NCBI GenBank assembly: GCA_944326945.1
Contig: CALVFY010000001.1
Location: 1 to 64,000, forward strand
Length of the DNA stretch: 64,000 nt
Source: an uncultured Rikenellaceae bacterium
GTDB taxonomy: Bacteria > Bacteroidota > Bacteroidia > Bacteroidales > Rikenellaceae
Direction: 5' to 3'
Shown: one piece after another, positions 54,922-63,566 of the stretch
Numbering within the stretch: position 1 is the first letter of the stretch
Layout: every line of letters starts with the position of its first letter
Notes under the pieces: generated by a model
What the model was told of the DNA's origin: nothing
What the model saw: the letters and a program-made list of their open reading frames with translations, nothing else
Databases searched by the model: none
Translations under genes and position numbers: made by a program

Positions 54922-55956
54922 ATGATACAGGTGGTGAGTAGTCCCGAAGCGTATTCGGGGTGTTTGGATGAGGTGATTTATGAAATATCCGGTTGTAGTG
55001 CGGACACGGCTACGGAGGTGGAGATATTAGGTCGGAAAAGTGGGAATGAGGAGTTGGTTTTAGGGGTGAAGGTGTTTTATGGTGCGACCGATTATCGGGT
55101 GAATGTGGCCGGTTATGTGCGTGATCTGTTTGAGGAGATCTCTTTGGTGCAGAGTAAATCAGGATGGGTGGACGGCTCGAAATATGTGGCTTGGGTGCGG
55201 GTGAGAATAGAAGATGTGGTGTCTGAGTGGTGTCCGTTATTGTCGGGAATTCGGAGTGTGGCAGAGGGTGATATGCTTTCTGCGGGGCCGGTTGAACGTG
55301 TATTGGCTGTGGGGGAGTGGGATGAGTGTGTGTGGAGAAAAAAATCGGCAAGTGTATCGGCATCGTTGAAATTGATAGGCGAATCGGAGAAAGAGTGTGT
55401 GATTGATCTTGGAACTTGCGATTTGACCGATGATATCGTCGGAATCTCGGTGAATTGGGATGATTTGGAGGAACAGCTCCTGGCAAAAGGTCTTTCTATG
55501 AAAGAGTTCGTTCGATTGATAGTTGAATGTCGTGGAGAAGAGGCTGTGCCGGTTGTGCTCAGAGAGTATAGGCTGGAGCCCTGTCTGAGAAACAATTTGC
55601 GTTTGGCTTGGAGAAACGAAGTCGGTGGGGTGGATTATTATACCTTTTCGCGGTCTGTTCAGGAAACCGCTGTAATTGATAAAATAAAGGCTCAGACGGC
55701 TTCGGAAGTTCATGTTTTGGAGAGTCGGGTGGAATGTGTGAGAAGGTTGGTGTCTCGGTGTGAGCCGAGTGAGGTAATGCGATGGTTGGTGTCGTTGATG
55801 GCTGCCAGGCAGGTGTGGTGGATCGGTTCGGGATCGGAAAAGAGGATTCGTGTCGTTCCCGTGGATGTGATGGCGGAAAAAAGTGTGCTGAAAGAGGAGG
55901 GCAAACTGTGCCGTTGGGAAGTAGAGGTCAAACCCTTACAGAAAATGCTGTTCTAA
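54922..55956 (+). CDS. Phage structural (tail-tip-like) protein
   Basis: A 344-residue protein, beta-rich with no signal peptide. A segment near residue 230 reads WRNEVGGVDYYTFSR, similar to the NPLGG-D-YYTF blocks I know from uncharacterised tail-associated proteins of Bacteroidota phages. The start is set at 54922 (MIQVVSSPEAYSG), although a longer frame from 54889 overlaps the previous gene. Its stop is 3 bp before the next ATG, so the two are coupled. A distal-tail or fibre-adaptor role is inferred from context, not shown. Confidence 0.55.
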   Translation: MIQVVSSPEAYSGCLDEVIYEISGCSADTATEVEILGRKSGNEELVLGVKVFYGATDYRVNVAGYVRDLFEEISLVQSKSGWVDGSKYVAWVRVRIEDVVSEWCPLLSGIRSVAEGDMLSAGPVERVLAVGEWDECVWRKKSASVSASLKLIGESEKECVIDLGTCDLTDDIVGISVNWDDLEEQLLAKGLSMKEFVRLIVECRGEEAVPVVLREYRLEPCLRNNLRLAWRNEVGGVDYYTFSRSVQETAVIDKIKAQTASEVHVLESRVECVRRLVSRCEPSEVMRWLVSLMAARQVWWIGSGSEKRIRVVPVDVMAEKSVLKEEGKLCRWEVEVKPLQKMLF

Positions 55957-55959
55957 AAG

Positions 55960-58383
55960 ATGAAAGATATGGTGAGGTTTTTTATTGATGGACAGGAAGC
56001 GGATGTGGATCGGGATGGAGTTGGGCCTATTTCTATACCAGCGGATTGGTTGACCGGATTGGAGGAAGATGATCGAAAAGGGAGGGCGTTGCAAGTGAAG
56101 GTGCCGGCAACCCTGAGAAACCGGACTATCATCGGTGACGTGGATGAAATTGCTGACGGAACTTTTTTTAATCAGCAGGAACATCGTGGATGGATGGAGG
56201 TCGATGGGTGTCGGCTGGCGGAAGGAGAACTTTGTTTACGGGAAGTGGAACATGGAGCTGAAGGCATTTGGTTCGTTTTTGAAATTGAAATGCTCGGAAA
56301 GCCCTGGGCAAATTCGGCCGCAGAAGAAATGTTGCGAAAACTTGATGGCGAGTTTCAGATTGTATTGCGTGGTGATACGATTGCTCAGAGTTGGACCTGG
56401 GATCAGGCTGTCAGGTTCTTGCCAGTACAACGGCAGGAGATGTTGAGTGAAAATCCTGATGGAAATCTGATAGAACCCGTCAGGGTGCTGACGGTGGAGG
56501 ATTATCATCCTTTTTTGCATGTGAGATCGTTGTTGGAAAAAATGGTCGGGAAGGAAGGTTATCGTATCCGATCGGACTTTTTCGATAGCGAACTCTTTAA
56601 TGCTCTCTATTTGAGCGGAAATTATATCGTCCATGATGTGGAATTGCTTCGCAGCAGGATGGATTTCCGGGCAGGAAGATTCAAAGATGCTGAGGCTGTG
56701 ACGGATCGATTCGGTTATGTGTATGCAGGACAAGCTGCCTCGGAAAATTCGTTAGGTGGGTTGGTCGATACGGCTGATCCGAATGAGGTCTCCGATGGGG
56801 CCTCGATTGAGGGGGTATTCGATGTGGGGGGATGTTTCGGAAACGAAGATGGTGTCGCCGTGTTCTATCCTCCTCAGGAAGTGGTGCTTGGGTTCGAATA
56901 TGGGTTGAGATATACGACCGATACTTGGTTGGCTTCGCGAGAGGAGTTGTTCGGGATTAATCGGGTGAAATTACCCGGCGAAGAGTTCCGGCAGTTCCGT
57001 ATTGCCAATCGAAATGTGGACCGCAGGGGGGAATATGCCGCTAATTTCAGCTATTTGTTGGTTGTGTTCGACTATGTCGAAGGGGAAAGTTTCCAGTTGA
57101 GGCATGACGTAGTGAGTGATCCTTCGGCAGATTTGGATCATTTGCAAGAGGGGGAATTCAGTACGGAAGTGGCTGCTGAATTTGCCGCGCGTACGTTTAA
57201 TGTGGGTACGTATACCGAAAATCGTTTGCTGAATCCCGTGTTGTGGGTGCGTGAGGGCGAAACATTTGTCCCGTATCAGGGAGATTGGGCGTTGTATGAC
57301 GGATATGTGACCGAAAGAGGCAGTGCTGAAATCGAATTTACTGTATGCAGTGCTCCCGAAAGATTGTTGCCGTCTCAGCCGAAATATTTCGACAGGATCA
57401 TATTCGCTGGACCGGAACAGGGTATGAAGATGACGCTCAGTAAACGGACTACATTGAGACCGCGGTTTACGGCAAATCCTGGTGAGGGAAGTATGGTACC
57501 TTTTGAGGAATTGGCGGAACATCGCGTGAGGCAAATTAAGGTGATCGAGGCTGTGAAGCATCTTTTTAACCTTTATTTCTATACGGATAATCGGACCAAA
57601 ACCCTCTATATTGAACCTGAAAAGGATTTTTATCGGAAGGATGTATGGGTGGATTGGAGCCGAAAGGTCGATAAGACGCATCCTGTGGTGGTTGAAGAGA
57701 TCGGAAAGGAGTCGCATAAGATCACGACATTGTGTTATCAGGAAGGGGATGGCGCTGTGGATCAATGGAATGTGGAACATGAAGAGATTCTCGGTAGTTG
57801 GAGTAGAGAGATTCGGAATAGATTTGCTCAAAAAGGAGAAGAAATTATTCAGAATCCGATGGCAACCGCTTCGATTGTGAAAGAAGGGGTTTATGCTGAA
57901 GCTCCCAGTGTCGGCTTTCTGCAAGTCGGATTGCGGGATCAAGAGTCTGAACAGAATGGGGAGAATGTGAATTTCCCTGCTAAGTTCGTCTATTATTTCG
58001 GTATGAAAGAGTTGCCCGAAGGAGAGTTGTGGGGCTGGCCCGGAAATGGAAAAATGTATCCGGAGATGGCCTTTCATAGAGCCGCTTCGGAGGGGAATGA
58101 ATCGGTTTCTCTATTGTTTGAGGACAGGGATGGCGTGGAGGGACTGCATCGGTTTTATGATATCGATTTCAGAAGATGTGATTTGGGTAGGAAGGTGACG
58201 GTGTGGCTCTTATTGGAGCCGCAGGATATGGAAAATCTGTTGACCCCCAACCGGCTGATGAGGGATTTCAGAGCTTTGTTCCGGCTGGGAATCGGTGGGG
58301 AAAATATGCTTTTCAGATTGGAGAGTGTGAGTGATTATCGCCCGGGAAAGGCCGCAAAATGTGTATTCTTTTCCGAAGTGTAA
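55960..58383 (+). CDS. Large phage tail/baseplate-hub-like protein
   Basis: An 807-residue protein, the largest of the block. It starts RFFIDGQEADV and contains DYHPFLHVRSLLEKMVGKEGYRI followed by DFFDSELFNALYLSG. The pattern H-P-F-L-x-V-K/R...GY is one I associate with hub or tail-tip proteins of Bacteroidota siphophages, where a similar segment precedes a large beta domain. No lytic or peptidoglycan-cleaving motif is visible. Composition and codon use resemble the host's, which suggests long residence. The exact role is inferred. Confidence 0.6.
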   Translation: MKDMVRFFIDGQEADVDRDGVGPISIPADWLTGLEEDDRKGRALQVKVPATLRNRTIIGDVDEIADGTFFNQQEHRGWMEVDGCRLAEGELCLREVEHGAEGIWFVFEIEMLGKPWANSAAEEMLRKLDGEFQIVLRGDTIAQSWTWDQAVRFLPVQRQEMLSENPDGNLIEPVRVLTVEDYHPFLHVRSLLEKMVGKEGYRIRSDFFDSELFNALYLSGNYIVHDVELLRSRMDFRAGRFKDAEAVTDRFGYVYAGQAASENSLGGLVDTADPNEVSDGASIEGVFDVGGCFGNEDGVAVFYPPQEVVLGFEYGLRYTTDTWLASREELFGINRVKLPGEEFRQFRIANRNVDRRGEYAANFSYLLVVFDYVEGESFQLRHDVVSDPSADLDHLQEGEFSTEVAAEFAARTFNVGTYTENRLLNPVLWVREGETFVPYQGDWALYDGYVTERGSAEIEFTVCSAPERLLPSQPKYFDRIIFAGPEQGMKMTLSKRTTLRPRFTANPGEGSMVPFEELAEHRVRQIKVIEAVKHLFNLYFYTDNRTKTLYIEPEKDFYRKDVWVDWSRKVDKTHPVVVEEIGKESHKITTLCYQEGDGAVDQWNVEHEEILGSWSREIRNRFAQKGEEIIQNPMATASIVKEGVYAEAPSVGFLQVGLRDQESEQNGENVNFPAKFVYYFGMKELPEGELWGWPGNGKMYPEMAFHRAASEGNESVSLLFEDRDGVEGLHRFYDIDFRRCDLGRKVTVWLLLEPQDMENLLTPNRLMRDFRALFRLGIGGENMLFRLESVSDYRPGKAAKCVFFSEV

Positions 58384-58405
58384 TTGGTCTTAAAAAAATA
58401 TCAGA

Positions 58406-58675
58406 ATGACTACTTATGAAAATCAATTGATGCAGTTGATTGAAGATCGCTGTGGAAATTTTTCTCCGAAAGAGGTGGCCGAAAAGCTGATTCGGATAGG
58501 TGTTGTCGATTTTTCCAGGTGTAAAATATTAGCGGTGAGAGAGTATGTGCAGGAACAGATGAAAAAGGGAAAACTGAAAGTGGATGTGATGTGGGAGGCA
58601 GCAGAACGTTTCGCTTGTTCGTATGAATATGTCAGAAAGTGTGTCTACTATTATAGAGATGTGAATTGGAGATAA
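58406..58675 (+). CDS. Small helical protein of the phage block
   Basis: An 89-residue protein that is almost all alpha helical (NQLMQLIEDRCGNFSPKEVAEKLIRIG) and ends in an aromatic-rich helix (CSYEYVRKCVYYYRDV) that reads like a helix-turn-helix recognition region. Not recognised. It starts 23 bp after the tail gene. It might be a small DNA-binding or packaging factor, for example the missing small terminase, but the sequence does not prove it. Confidence 0.5.
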   Translation: MTTYENQLMQLIEDRCGNFSPKEVAEKLIRIGVVDFSRCKILAVREYVQEQMKKGKLKVDVMWEAAERFACSYEYVRKCVYYYRDVNWR

Positions 58676-58742
58676 GTCCGATTCCGTGGAAATGCTCGGC
58701 TGGAAGGTGTGTTTACATTTGTCGTACGGTATAGTGAAAAAA

Positions 58743-59765
58743 ATGACTGGAATATTCAAAATTGAAAATCGTGATGCAGGGGTTGTGCAGATCGATATTG
58801 AGGGGGTGATCGGGGTCTCGGAAGTTGCTCAATTCGATGAACCTCAGGGGCGGATCGCTACTTATGGGGAGTTTAAAAAAAAGGTCGAACAGATTAGAAA
58901 TATTCGGGCTCCCAGGGTGGAAGTCAATATCCGTTCGACCGGAGGAGAAGTGAATGATGCGTTGCTCATTCATGATGCTTTGGTGGGACTGGATGCGGAG
59001 GTGACGACGCGTTGTTTCGGGTATGTCGCTTCGGCGGCTACGATTATCGCTCAGGCGGCTTCCATCGGCCGGAGAGAGATCTCTTCGAATGCGCTCTATC
59101 TGATTCATAACTCCGTGTCGTGCGGAGAGGGGAATGCCCGAATGTTGGGCGAAACAGTGGCTCTGTTGAAGCAGACCGATCGAAGAATCGCTGAACTGTA
59201 TGCTCGGCGGTCTGGACGTAAGGTGGATGTGTTTGAAAAGTTGATGGGTGAAAATGGGGGGAATGGTCGCTGGTTGTCCCCGAAAGAGGTGCTCGATGCA
59301 GGGTTGGCTGACCGGATTGTTGCAGCTGAGCCGTTGAAAAACGATGCAATGAAAATGATCGCCGAATTGGGCCTGCCGAAGCCTCCTTACAAAATGTTTA
59401 ATCAAAATCAAATCTCTCAGGGTATGAATATATCAAAAAAATGGTCGGCCTTATTGGACGTGCTTGGTTGGCAGGCCGGAAAAGAGAAATCTTTGGGTGA
59501 ACGCGAAATGCAGCGAATTGATGAAGAGCTCGCCCAGCGTGGTCGTGTGATTGATCGGATGGTTCAGGAAAAAGAAAAAAATGACGGAGAACATCGTCTC
59601 GAGGTGGAACGCTTACAGAATCGGATCGCGCAGTTGGAGGCCTTGAATGCCCGGCTGAAGGCTGGCGCCTCTTGTGTTAAGCCCAGAGAAGACCCTTCGG
59701 TGCATGAGTATCGTCGCGCGGCCAATGACGATGCCTATGAACTGGATGCTAAAGGTTTCAAATAG
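58743..59765 (+). CDS. ClpP-type phage head maturation protease fused to a scaffold-like tail
   Basis: A 340-residue protein. Residues 1-200 form a ClpP/S14-like protease: VNIRSTGGEVNDALLIHDAL (oxyanion strand), the nucleophile Ser in GYVASAATIIAQAAS, and the catalytic His in LYLIHNSVSCG. Residues about 235-320 are a charged coiled-coil (MQRIDEELAQRGRVIDRMVQ onward), as in phages where protease and scaffold are one polypeptide. It would process the capsid shell during assembly. The start is uncertain: GTG at 58686 or ATG at 58743; the latter begins at the conserved fold. The major capsid gene follows by 36 bp. Confidence 0.88.
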   Translation: MTGIFKIENRDAGVVQIDIEGVIGVSEVAQFDEPQGRIATYGEFKKKVEQIRNIRAPRVEVNIRSTGGEVNDALLIHDALVGLDAEVTTRCFGYVASAATIIAQAASIGRREISSNALYLIHNSVSCGEGNARMLGETVALLKQTDRRIAELYARRSGRKVDVFEKLMGENGGNGRWLSPKEVLDAGLADRIVAAEPLKNDAMKMIAELGLPKPPYKMFNQNQISQGMNISKKWSALLDVLGWQAGKEKSLGEREMQRIDEELAQRGRVIDRMVQEKEKNDGEHRLEVERLQNRIAQLEALNARLKAGASCVKPREDPSVHEYRRAANDDAYELDAKGFK

Positions 59766-59801
59766 TAGGGATCGAATGATCCGAATTAAATCGAAAAAAC
59801 A

Positions 59802-61034
59802 ATGAGTAAAATTGAACAAGCCAAGTCGTATACGGGACAAGATCTCGAAACGATTTTTTTCAGACCGATGTTGAATGGCCCAGATGCCGAAAAATTGGGA
59901 ATACGGGTGATGTATAACATGCCCGTCCCTACGGTACTCCATTTTTGGAAACGGGAGGGAAATATCCTGCAAAAGTATCTGTCGGCCGGTTGGAGTGGGG
60001 GTGAGCCTGCCGCCAAATTTCAAAAAACCATTAACCTGTCGAAGGTGAAGGCTGAAATCGGATACTCCGCGGAGGACTATTTCAATATGGTCTATGAGTT
60101 GATCACGAATCGTTCGGATGTAAATCTGGAAGATTTGTCTGGTACGGAATTGGAGGTGGCTGAGACCGCTCTGTTCAGGGAGGCGATTGCCGAAAGTATT
60201 CGGGCAACCATGTGGCTCGGGGATACCTCTAAGGAGGAGGGTCTCAATACTTTCGACGGTTTCCTCAAGCAGATTACGAGTGACTTGGGAACGGATGAGG
60301 AGTCGGTATGCGGCTTTTTGATGCCCAAAAACGAAGAGACGAACTGGGCTGAATCGGTGTTCAAACAGTTGTGGGAGAAAGCGCCCAGAGCTTTGAAGGC
60401 GGCCAAGGCTGAGGGAAATCTGGTGTTTCTCGTTACTTCGGATGTGTATGCCGCTTATGAGGAAGCACTCGAAAATGTATTGTTGGAGTCGGCTTTCATC
60501 GCTCGGCAAGAAGGTCGGAGTACACTTTCGTTTCGGGGTATTCCGGTGATCGATGTACAGTTGGCCGATTATCTCGAGCAACAATCCGAAATGCCTCATT
60601 CTTTTGCCTTGTTGACCGATCGACGAAATCTGGCTCTGGCTGTTAATACGGCGGCATTCCCGGGAACGGAAGTCAGAATGTGGTACAATCCCGATCAGAT
60701 GGAGAATCGGCAAAGAGCCGTCTTTATGGCTGGATGTGACTATCTGCTGCCGGAATTGATGTCGTTCGCTTTCGGGGCTGCCAATCTGGAATGTGATACC
60801 GACAGCGTGACTGAAAGTGGTGGAACACTCTCGGTGACGGCCCGATCCGGAAATGTGATGATAGAGAAGATTCAGGCCGTGGGGGTGAATGCGGAAGGTG
60901 AACCTCAGGGTGAACCGGTGCTTCTTGACTTCGATGGCGAATGTTATTCGGGATCTATTACCGGAACGGGTATTACCCAGGTGCAGTTGTCGGTTGGGTA
61001 TAAGAACGGGGAGGTGCAAACGGTACTTGTGTAG
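59802..61034 (+). CDS. Phage major capsid protein
   Basis: A 410-residue protein. The N-terminal half shows an HK97-like N-arm and E-loop arrangement, with VMYNMPVPTVLHFWKREGNILQ and KVKAEIGYSAEDYFNM. A helical spine (ETALFREAIAESIRATMW) and the A-domain lead to the middle (RGIPVIDVQLADYLEQQ). A C-terminal Ig-like domain of about 75 residues (SVTESGGTLSVTARSGNVMI) is probably a surface decoration. Assignment as capsid rests on position between protease and portal and on size; no motif is decisive. A hairpin follows the stop codon, consistent with high capsid expression relative to portal. Confidence 0.75.
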   Translation: MSKIEQAKSYTGQDLETIFFRPMLNGPDAEKLGIRVMYNMPVPTVLHFWKREGNILQKYLSAGWSGGEPAAKFQKTINLSKVKAEIGYSAEDYFNMVYELITNRSDVNLEDLSGTELEVAETALFREAIAESIRATMWLGDTSKEEGLNTFDGFLKQITSDLGTDEESVCGFLMPKNEETNWAESVFKQLWEKAPRALKAAKAEGNLVFLVTSDVYAAYEEALENVLLESAFIARQEGRSTLSFRGIPVIDVQLADYLEQQSEMPHSFALLTDRRNLALAVNTAAFPGTEVRMWYNPDQMENRQRAVFMAGCDYLLPELMSFAFGAANLECDTDSVTESGGTLSVTARSGNVMIEKIQAVGVNAEGEPQGEPVLLDFDGECYSGSITGTGITQVQLSVGYKNGEVQTVLV

Positions 61035-61039
61035 CAAGG

Positions 61040-61071
61040 AAGACCGTCCGGATAATTTTCCGGACGGTCTT
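61040..61071 (+). terminator. Partial terminator between capsid and portal genes
   Basis: A perfect 13 bp stem (AAGACCGTCCGGA / TCCGGACGGTCTT), loop of 6 bases, starting 6 bases after the capsid stop. Only a short T tract follows, so leaky termination is likely, lowering portal relative to capsid transcript. Confidence 0.7.
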
Positions 61072-61092
61072 TATGGAGATATTTGTTCGGAT

Positions 61093-62385
61093 ATGGATAG
61101 AAGAAAAAAAGAAAAAAGTATCTCTGATCGTAGATCTCGGATCAGAAACCGCACAGGGGTGCAGGATACTCTGACTCCTCGGGTGAAAATGTTTGTTTCG
61201 GAGGAGCGTCGTGATCCGTTTATTGTATTGGGAAGAGTCTCCGGGACGGCGAATGACTTCTGGCGTTGGGGTGATGATAATTTATTTCCGTGTGCCTTGG
61301 CGCTGCTTTCTCGCAGGTCTGCAATTCATCGCAGGATTATCAATGACAAGGCTGATTATATCTCGGGAAAAGGCTTTTCGTTTGATCCCGCTTTGCCGGA
61401 ATTGGGAAGGTTGGTGGAATGTATCAATGGAACAGGTGAATCGTTACGTCAGCTTTTGAATAAATTGGCCTTTGATAAGGCTTTATTCGGAAATGCCTTT
61501 GCTGAAGTGGTGACCGATGGGCAGGGCAGTTTTCTCTCTCTCTTCCATCAGGATGCCTCCCGATGCAGGTTGGCGCGTGATCGTAAACATGTGCTGTTGC
61601 ATCAGGATTGGGCGCATTACAGGGCTTCTGAGGCGATTAAGTTGTCTTTGTGGCCCAATTTCGAGGTGGCGGCAGATGGAACGATGAGATCCGTAATTCA
61701 TTATAGGGATTATGAACCTTTGTTTGAAAATTATGGGGTGCCACCTTATATCGCAGGTCTCAATGTTTCGGCGATCGCCTATAAAACGGATAAGTGGAAT
61801 ATCTCGAGGTTGGATAATTCGTTCCAATTGTCGGGAGTGATGACTCTGGATGCCGGTGTGGACAATGAAGCCGAGGCTGAAGAGTTGATTCGTCGGGCAG
61901 AGAAAAAATTCGGGGGCAAACCCGGTCAGGTGATGTTTATGATTCGGGATGCGGAGGGAGCCTCGGGATCTTCATTCGTGCCGATTGCGGCAGCTAACGA
62001 CGGAGATTGGAAGGCATTGCATGAACAAGCTACCTCGGATATTGTGGTGGCGCATTCCTGGTTTCGTTCGCTCAGCGGGCTCGATTATGCGTCGGGCTTC
62101 GATGCGGAACGAATATTACATGAGTATGAGGTGGCGCTCAATACCGTGATTCTTTCCGAACAGGAGGAGCTGATGGAACCTTTAAGACAGGCAATACGGC
62201 AAGTCCTGGGGGTGGAGGCATCTTCTCTTCAGGTGGTGAATCGACCGCCGACCCGTTCCAAACCGCTGTATATGAAAGTATGGGAGGCCAGAAAAGCGGA
62301 TGGACTCGATTATGATCCGGACGATCCTCTGCAACAACTCTTCGTAGCACAGATCACTAAATATGCATTACGTAATATAGACTGA
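61093..62385 (+). CDS. Phage portal protein
   Basis: A 430-residue protein. FWRWGDDNLFPCALALLSRRSAIHRRIINDKADYISGKGF is the portal N-terminal block (quoted in parts: DNLFPCALALL, KADYISGKGF). KWNISRLDNSFQLSGVMTLDAG and RSLSGLDYASGFDAERILHE belong to the stem/wing region, and the C-terminal helices precede a QQLFVAQITKYALR end. Portals form the dodecameric DNA entry vertex that docks to the terminase. Its terminase partner is 47 kb away at 12.7 kb. The start at 61093 avoids the upstream frame that reads back into the capsid gene. The connector gene begins 1 bp after its stop. Confidence 0.85.
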   Translation: MDRRKKEKSISDRRSRIRNRTGVQDTLTPRVKMFVSEERRDPFIVLGRVSGTANDFWRWGDDNLFPCALALLSRRSAIHRRIINDKADYISGKGFSFDPALPELGRLVECINGTGESLRQLLNKLAFDKALFGNAFAEVVTDGQGSFLSLFHQDASRCRLARDRKHVLLHQDWAHYRASEAIKLSLWPNFEVAADGTMRSVIHYRDYEPLFENYGVPPYIAGLNVSAIAYKTDKWNISRLDNSFQLSGVMTLDAGVDNEAEAEELIRRAEKKFGGKPGQVMFMIRDAEGASGSSFVPIAAANDGDWKALHEQATSDIVVAHSWFRSLSGLDYASGFDAERILHEYEVALNTVILSEQEELMEPLRQAIRQVLGVEASSLQVVNRPPTRSKPLYMKVWEARKADGLDYDPDDPLQQLFVAQITKYALRNID

Positions 62386-62386
62386 G

Positions 62387-62854
62387 ATGGGAAATTTATT
62401 GGTGACACCGGGTGAAGTGGTCCAGATCGCTTTTCGGGGAGCGGAATCGGTTGATCCGAATTTGATCGGGGAGGCGATGATCGTGACGGCTCAGTATAAG
62501 TTTATTCGTCCGGTGTTGGGCAAACTGTATGAGGCTTTGTCAGAAGGTAAGTACACTCAATTACTGGATGAATATATCAAGCCTCCGCTGGCTCATTATG
62601 TCAAATGGTTGCTATTGCCTCGACTGAGTGTTCAATGCGGTACGATCGGGTTAGTCCAATTTAAAGGGGATAATTTTTCGGCCGCCGATGGCAAGGGGGT
62701 GACACGATTGGCTAAACAGGTGCGTAGTGATGCCCAAGTATTGATGAAACGGGCTGTGGAACGAATTGAATCATCTTTGGAGGAATTCCCGGAGTATGAG
62801 CCGGAACAGAATGTCTTGAACCGGATTGCCTTGATCGGGGATTGGGTGGTATAA
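62387..62854 (+). CDS. Putative phage head-tail connector protein
   Basis: A 155-residue helical protein (MTPGEVVQIAF-like start, then LIGEAMIVTAQYKFIRPVLGKLYEALSEGKY and VKWLLLPRLSVQCG). It resembles the DUF6712-type proteins I associate with head-tail junctions in Bacteroidota phages; this is tentative. It is the last gene of the block. Its stop codon lies inside the left arm of the bidirectional terminator it shares with tdk. Confidence 0.65.
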   Translation: MGNLLVTPGEVVQIAFRGAESVDPNLIGEAMIVTAQYKFIRPVLGKLYEALSEGKYTQLLDEYIKPPLAHYVKWLLLPRLSVQCGTIGLVQFKGDNFSAADGKGVTRLAKQVRSDAQVLMKRAVERIESSLEEFPEYEPEQNVLNRIALIGDWVV

Positions 62855-62894
62855 ATAAACAAGCTCTCTGAAGTCAGAGAGCTTGTTTATTTAT
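62851..62894. terminator. 21 bp perfect bidirectional terminator shared by the phage block and tdk
   Basis: Arms 62851-62871 and 62874-62894 are perfect complements with a 2-base loop. The connector stop (62852-62854) and the tdk stop (62891-62893) both fall inside the arms, so the phage block and tdk are joined without any spare sequence. Confidence 0.92.
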
Positions 62895-63463
62895 ACATTT
62901 TTCTTACGGGATTGGTTGAAGCAATGACGACAAATGGGTTCGTAGCTCTCTTTTTCGCCCAACATCACTAATTTATTATCCGATGCCAGACGATGTGAAT
63001 GGTGTGCCAAATTGCCACATCGTACACAGATGGCATGTACTTTCGTTACGTATTCCGCCGTAGCCATCAATTGAGGCATCGGACCGAAAGGATTCCCTTG
63101 AAAATCCATGTCAAGGCCCGCCACGATAACCCTTACTCCATTGTCGGCCAACTGTTTGCATACCTGTACAATGCTCGAATCGAAAAATTGAGCTTCGTCG
63201 ATACCTATCACGTCGACGTCGGAAGCAAGCAGTAATATATTGCCCGGAGAATCTACCGGGGTGGAACGAATGGCATTCGCATCATGAGAAACCACATCTT
63301 CGGCTGAATAACGGGTATCCATTTGGGGTTTGAATATTTCTACTTTTTGATTGGCGAATTTGGCTCGTTTTAATCGGCGGATCAACTCTTCGGTTTTTCC
63401 CGAAAACATGGAGCCACATATGACTTCGATCCAACCTGCCCGGCTGGCATTTTCCAAAAACAT
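62891..63463 (-). CDS. tdk: Thymidine kinase
   Basis: A 190-residue type II TK. It has the P-loop in [19 protein letters not shown], the GIDEAQFFD Walker B/base segment, the [12 protein letters not shown] lasso and the zinc ribbon CVRCG...CRHC. It salvages thymidine into dTMP, alongside thyA for de novo supply. The start is set at 63463 because TATCTTTG at 63487-63494 lies within the longer frame to 63517. It converges with the phage block. Confidence 0.96.
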   Translation of the reverse strand: MFLENASRAGWIEVICGSMFSGKTEELIRRLKRAKFANQKVEIFKPQMDTRYSAEDVVSHDANAIRSTPVDSPGNILLLASDVDVIGIDEAQFFDSSIVQVCKQLADNGVRVIVAGLDMDFQGNPFGPMPQLMATAEYVTKVHAICVRCGNLAHHSHRLASDNKLVMLGEKESYEPICRHCFNQSRKKNV

Positions 63464-63486
63464 AGCTTTGTCGATTTTAATGGAAA

Positions 63487-63494
63487 CAAAGATA
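63487..63494 (-). promoter_or_regulatory. -7 promoter element of tdk
   Basis: The minus strand reads TATCTTTG, a full TAnnTTTG match, 24 bases before the ATG at 63463. Its own promoter makes tdk independent of the two small-RNA units upstream. Confidence 0.75.
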
Positions 63495-63566
63495 GGCATC
63501 CCCTGCAGAATGGACAAGCAAGGTTGAAAGATTGTGGATAACTCATCGGAGATGCAGTCTGAAAGG

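Noticed and set aside
59613-61037. A 474-codon minus-strand open frame over the capsid gene
   Set aside because: Its translation is low-complexity in His, Arg and Ile and unlike any protein; it mirrors the capsid and protease genes.
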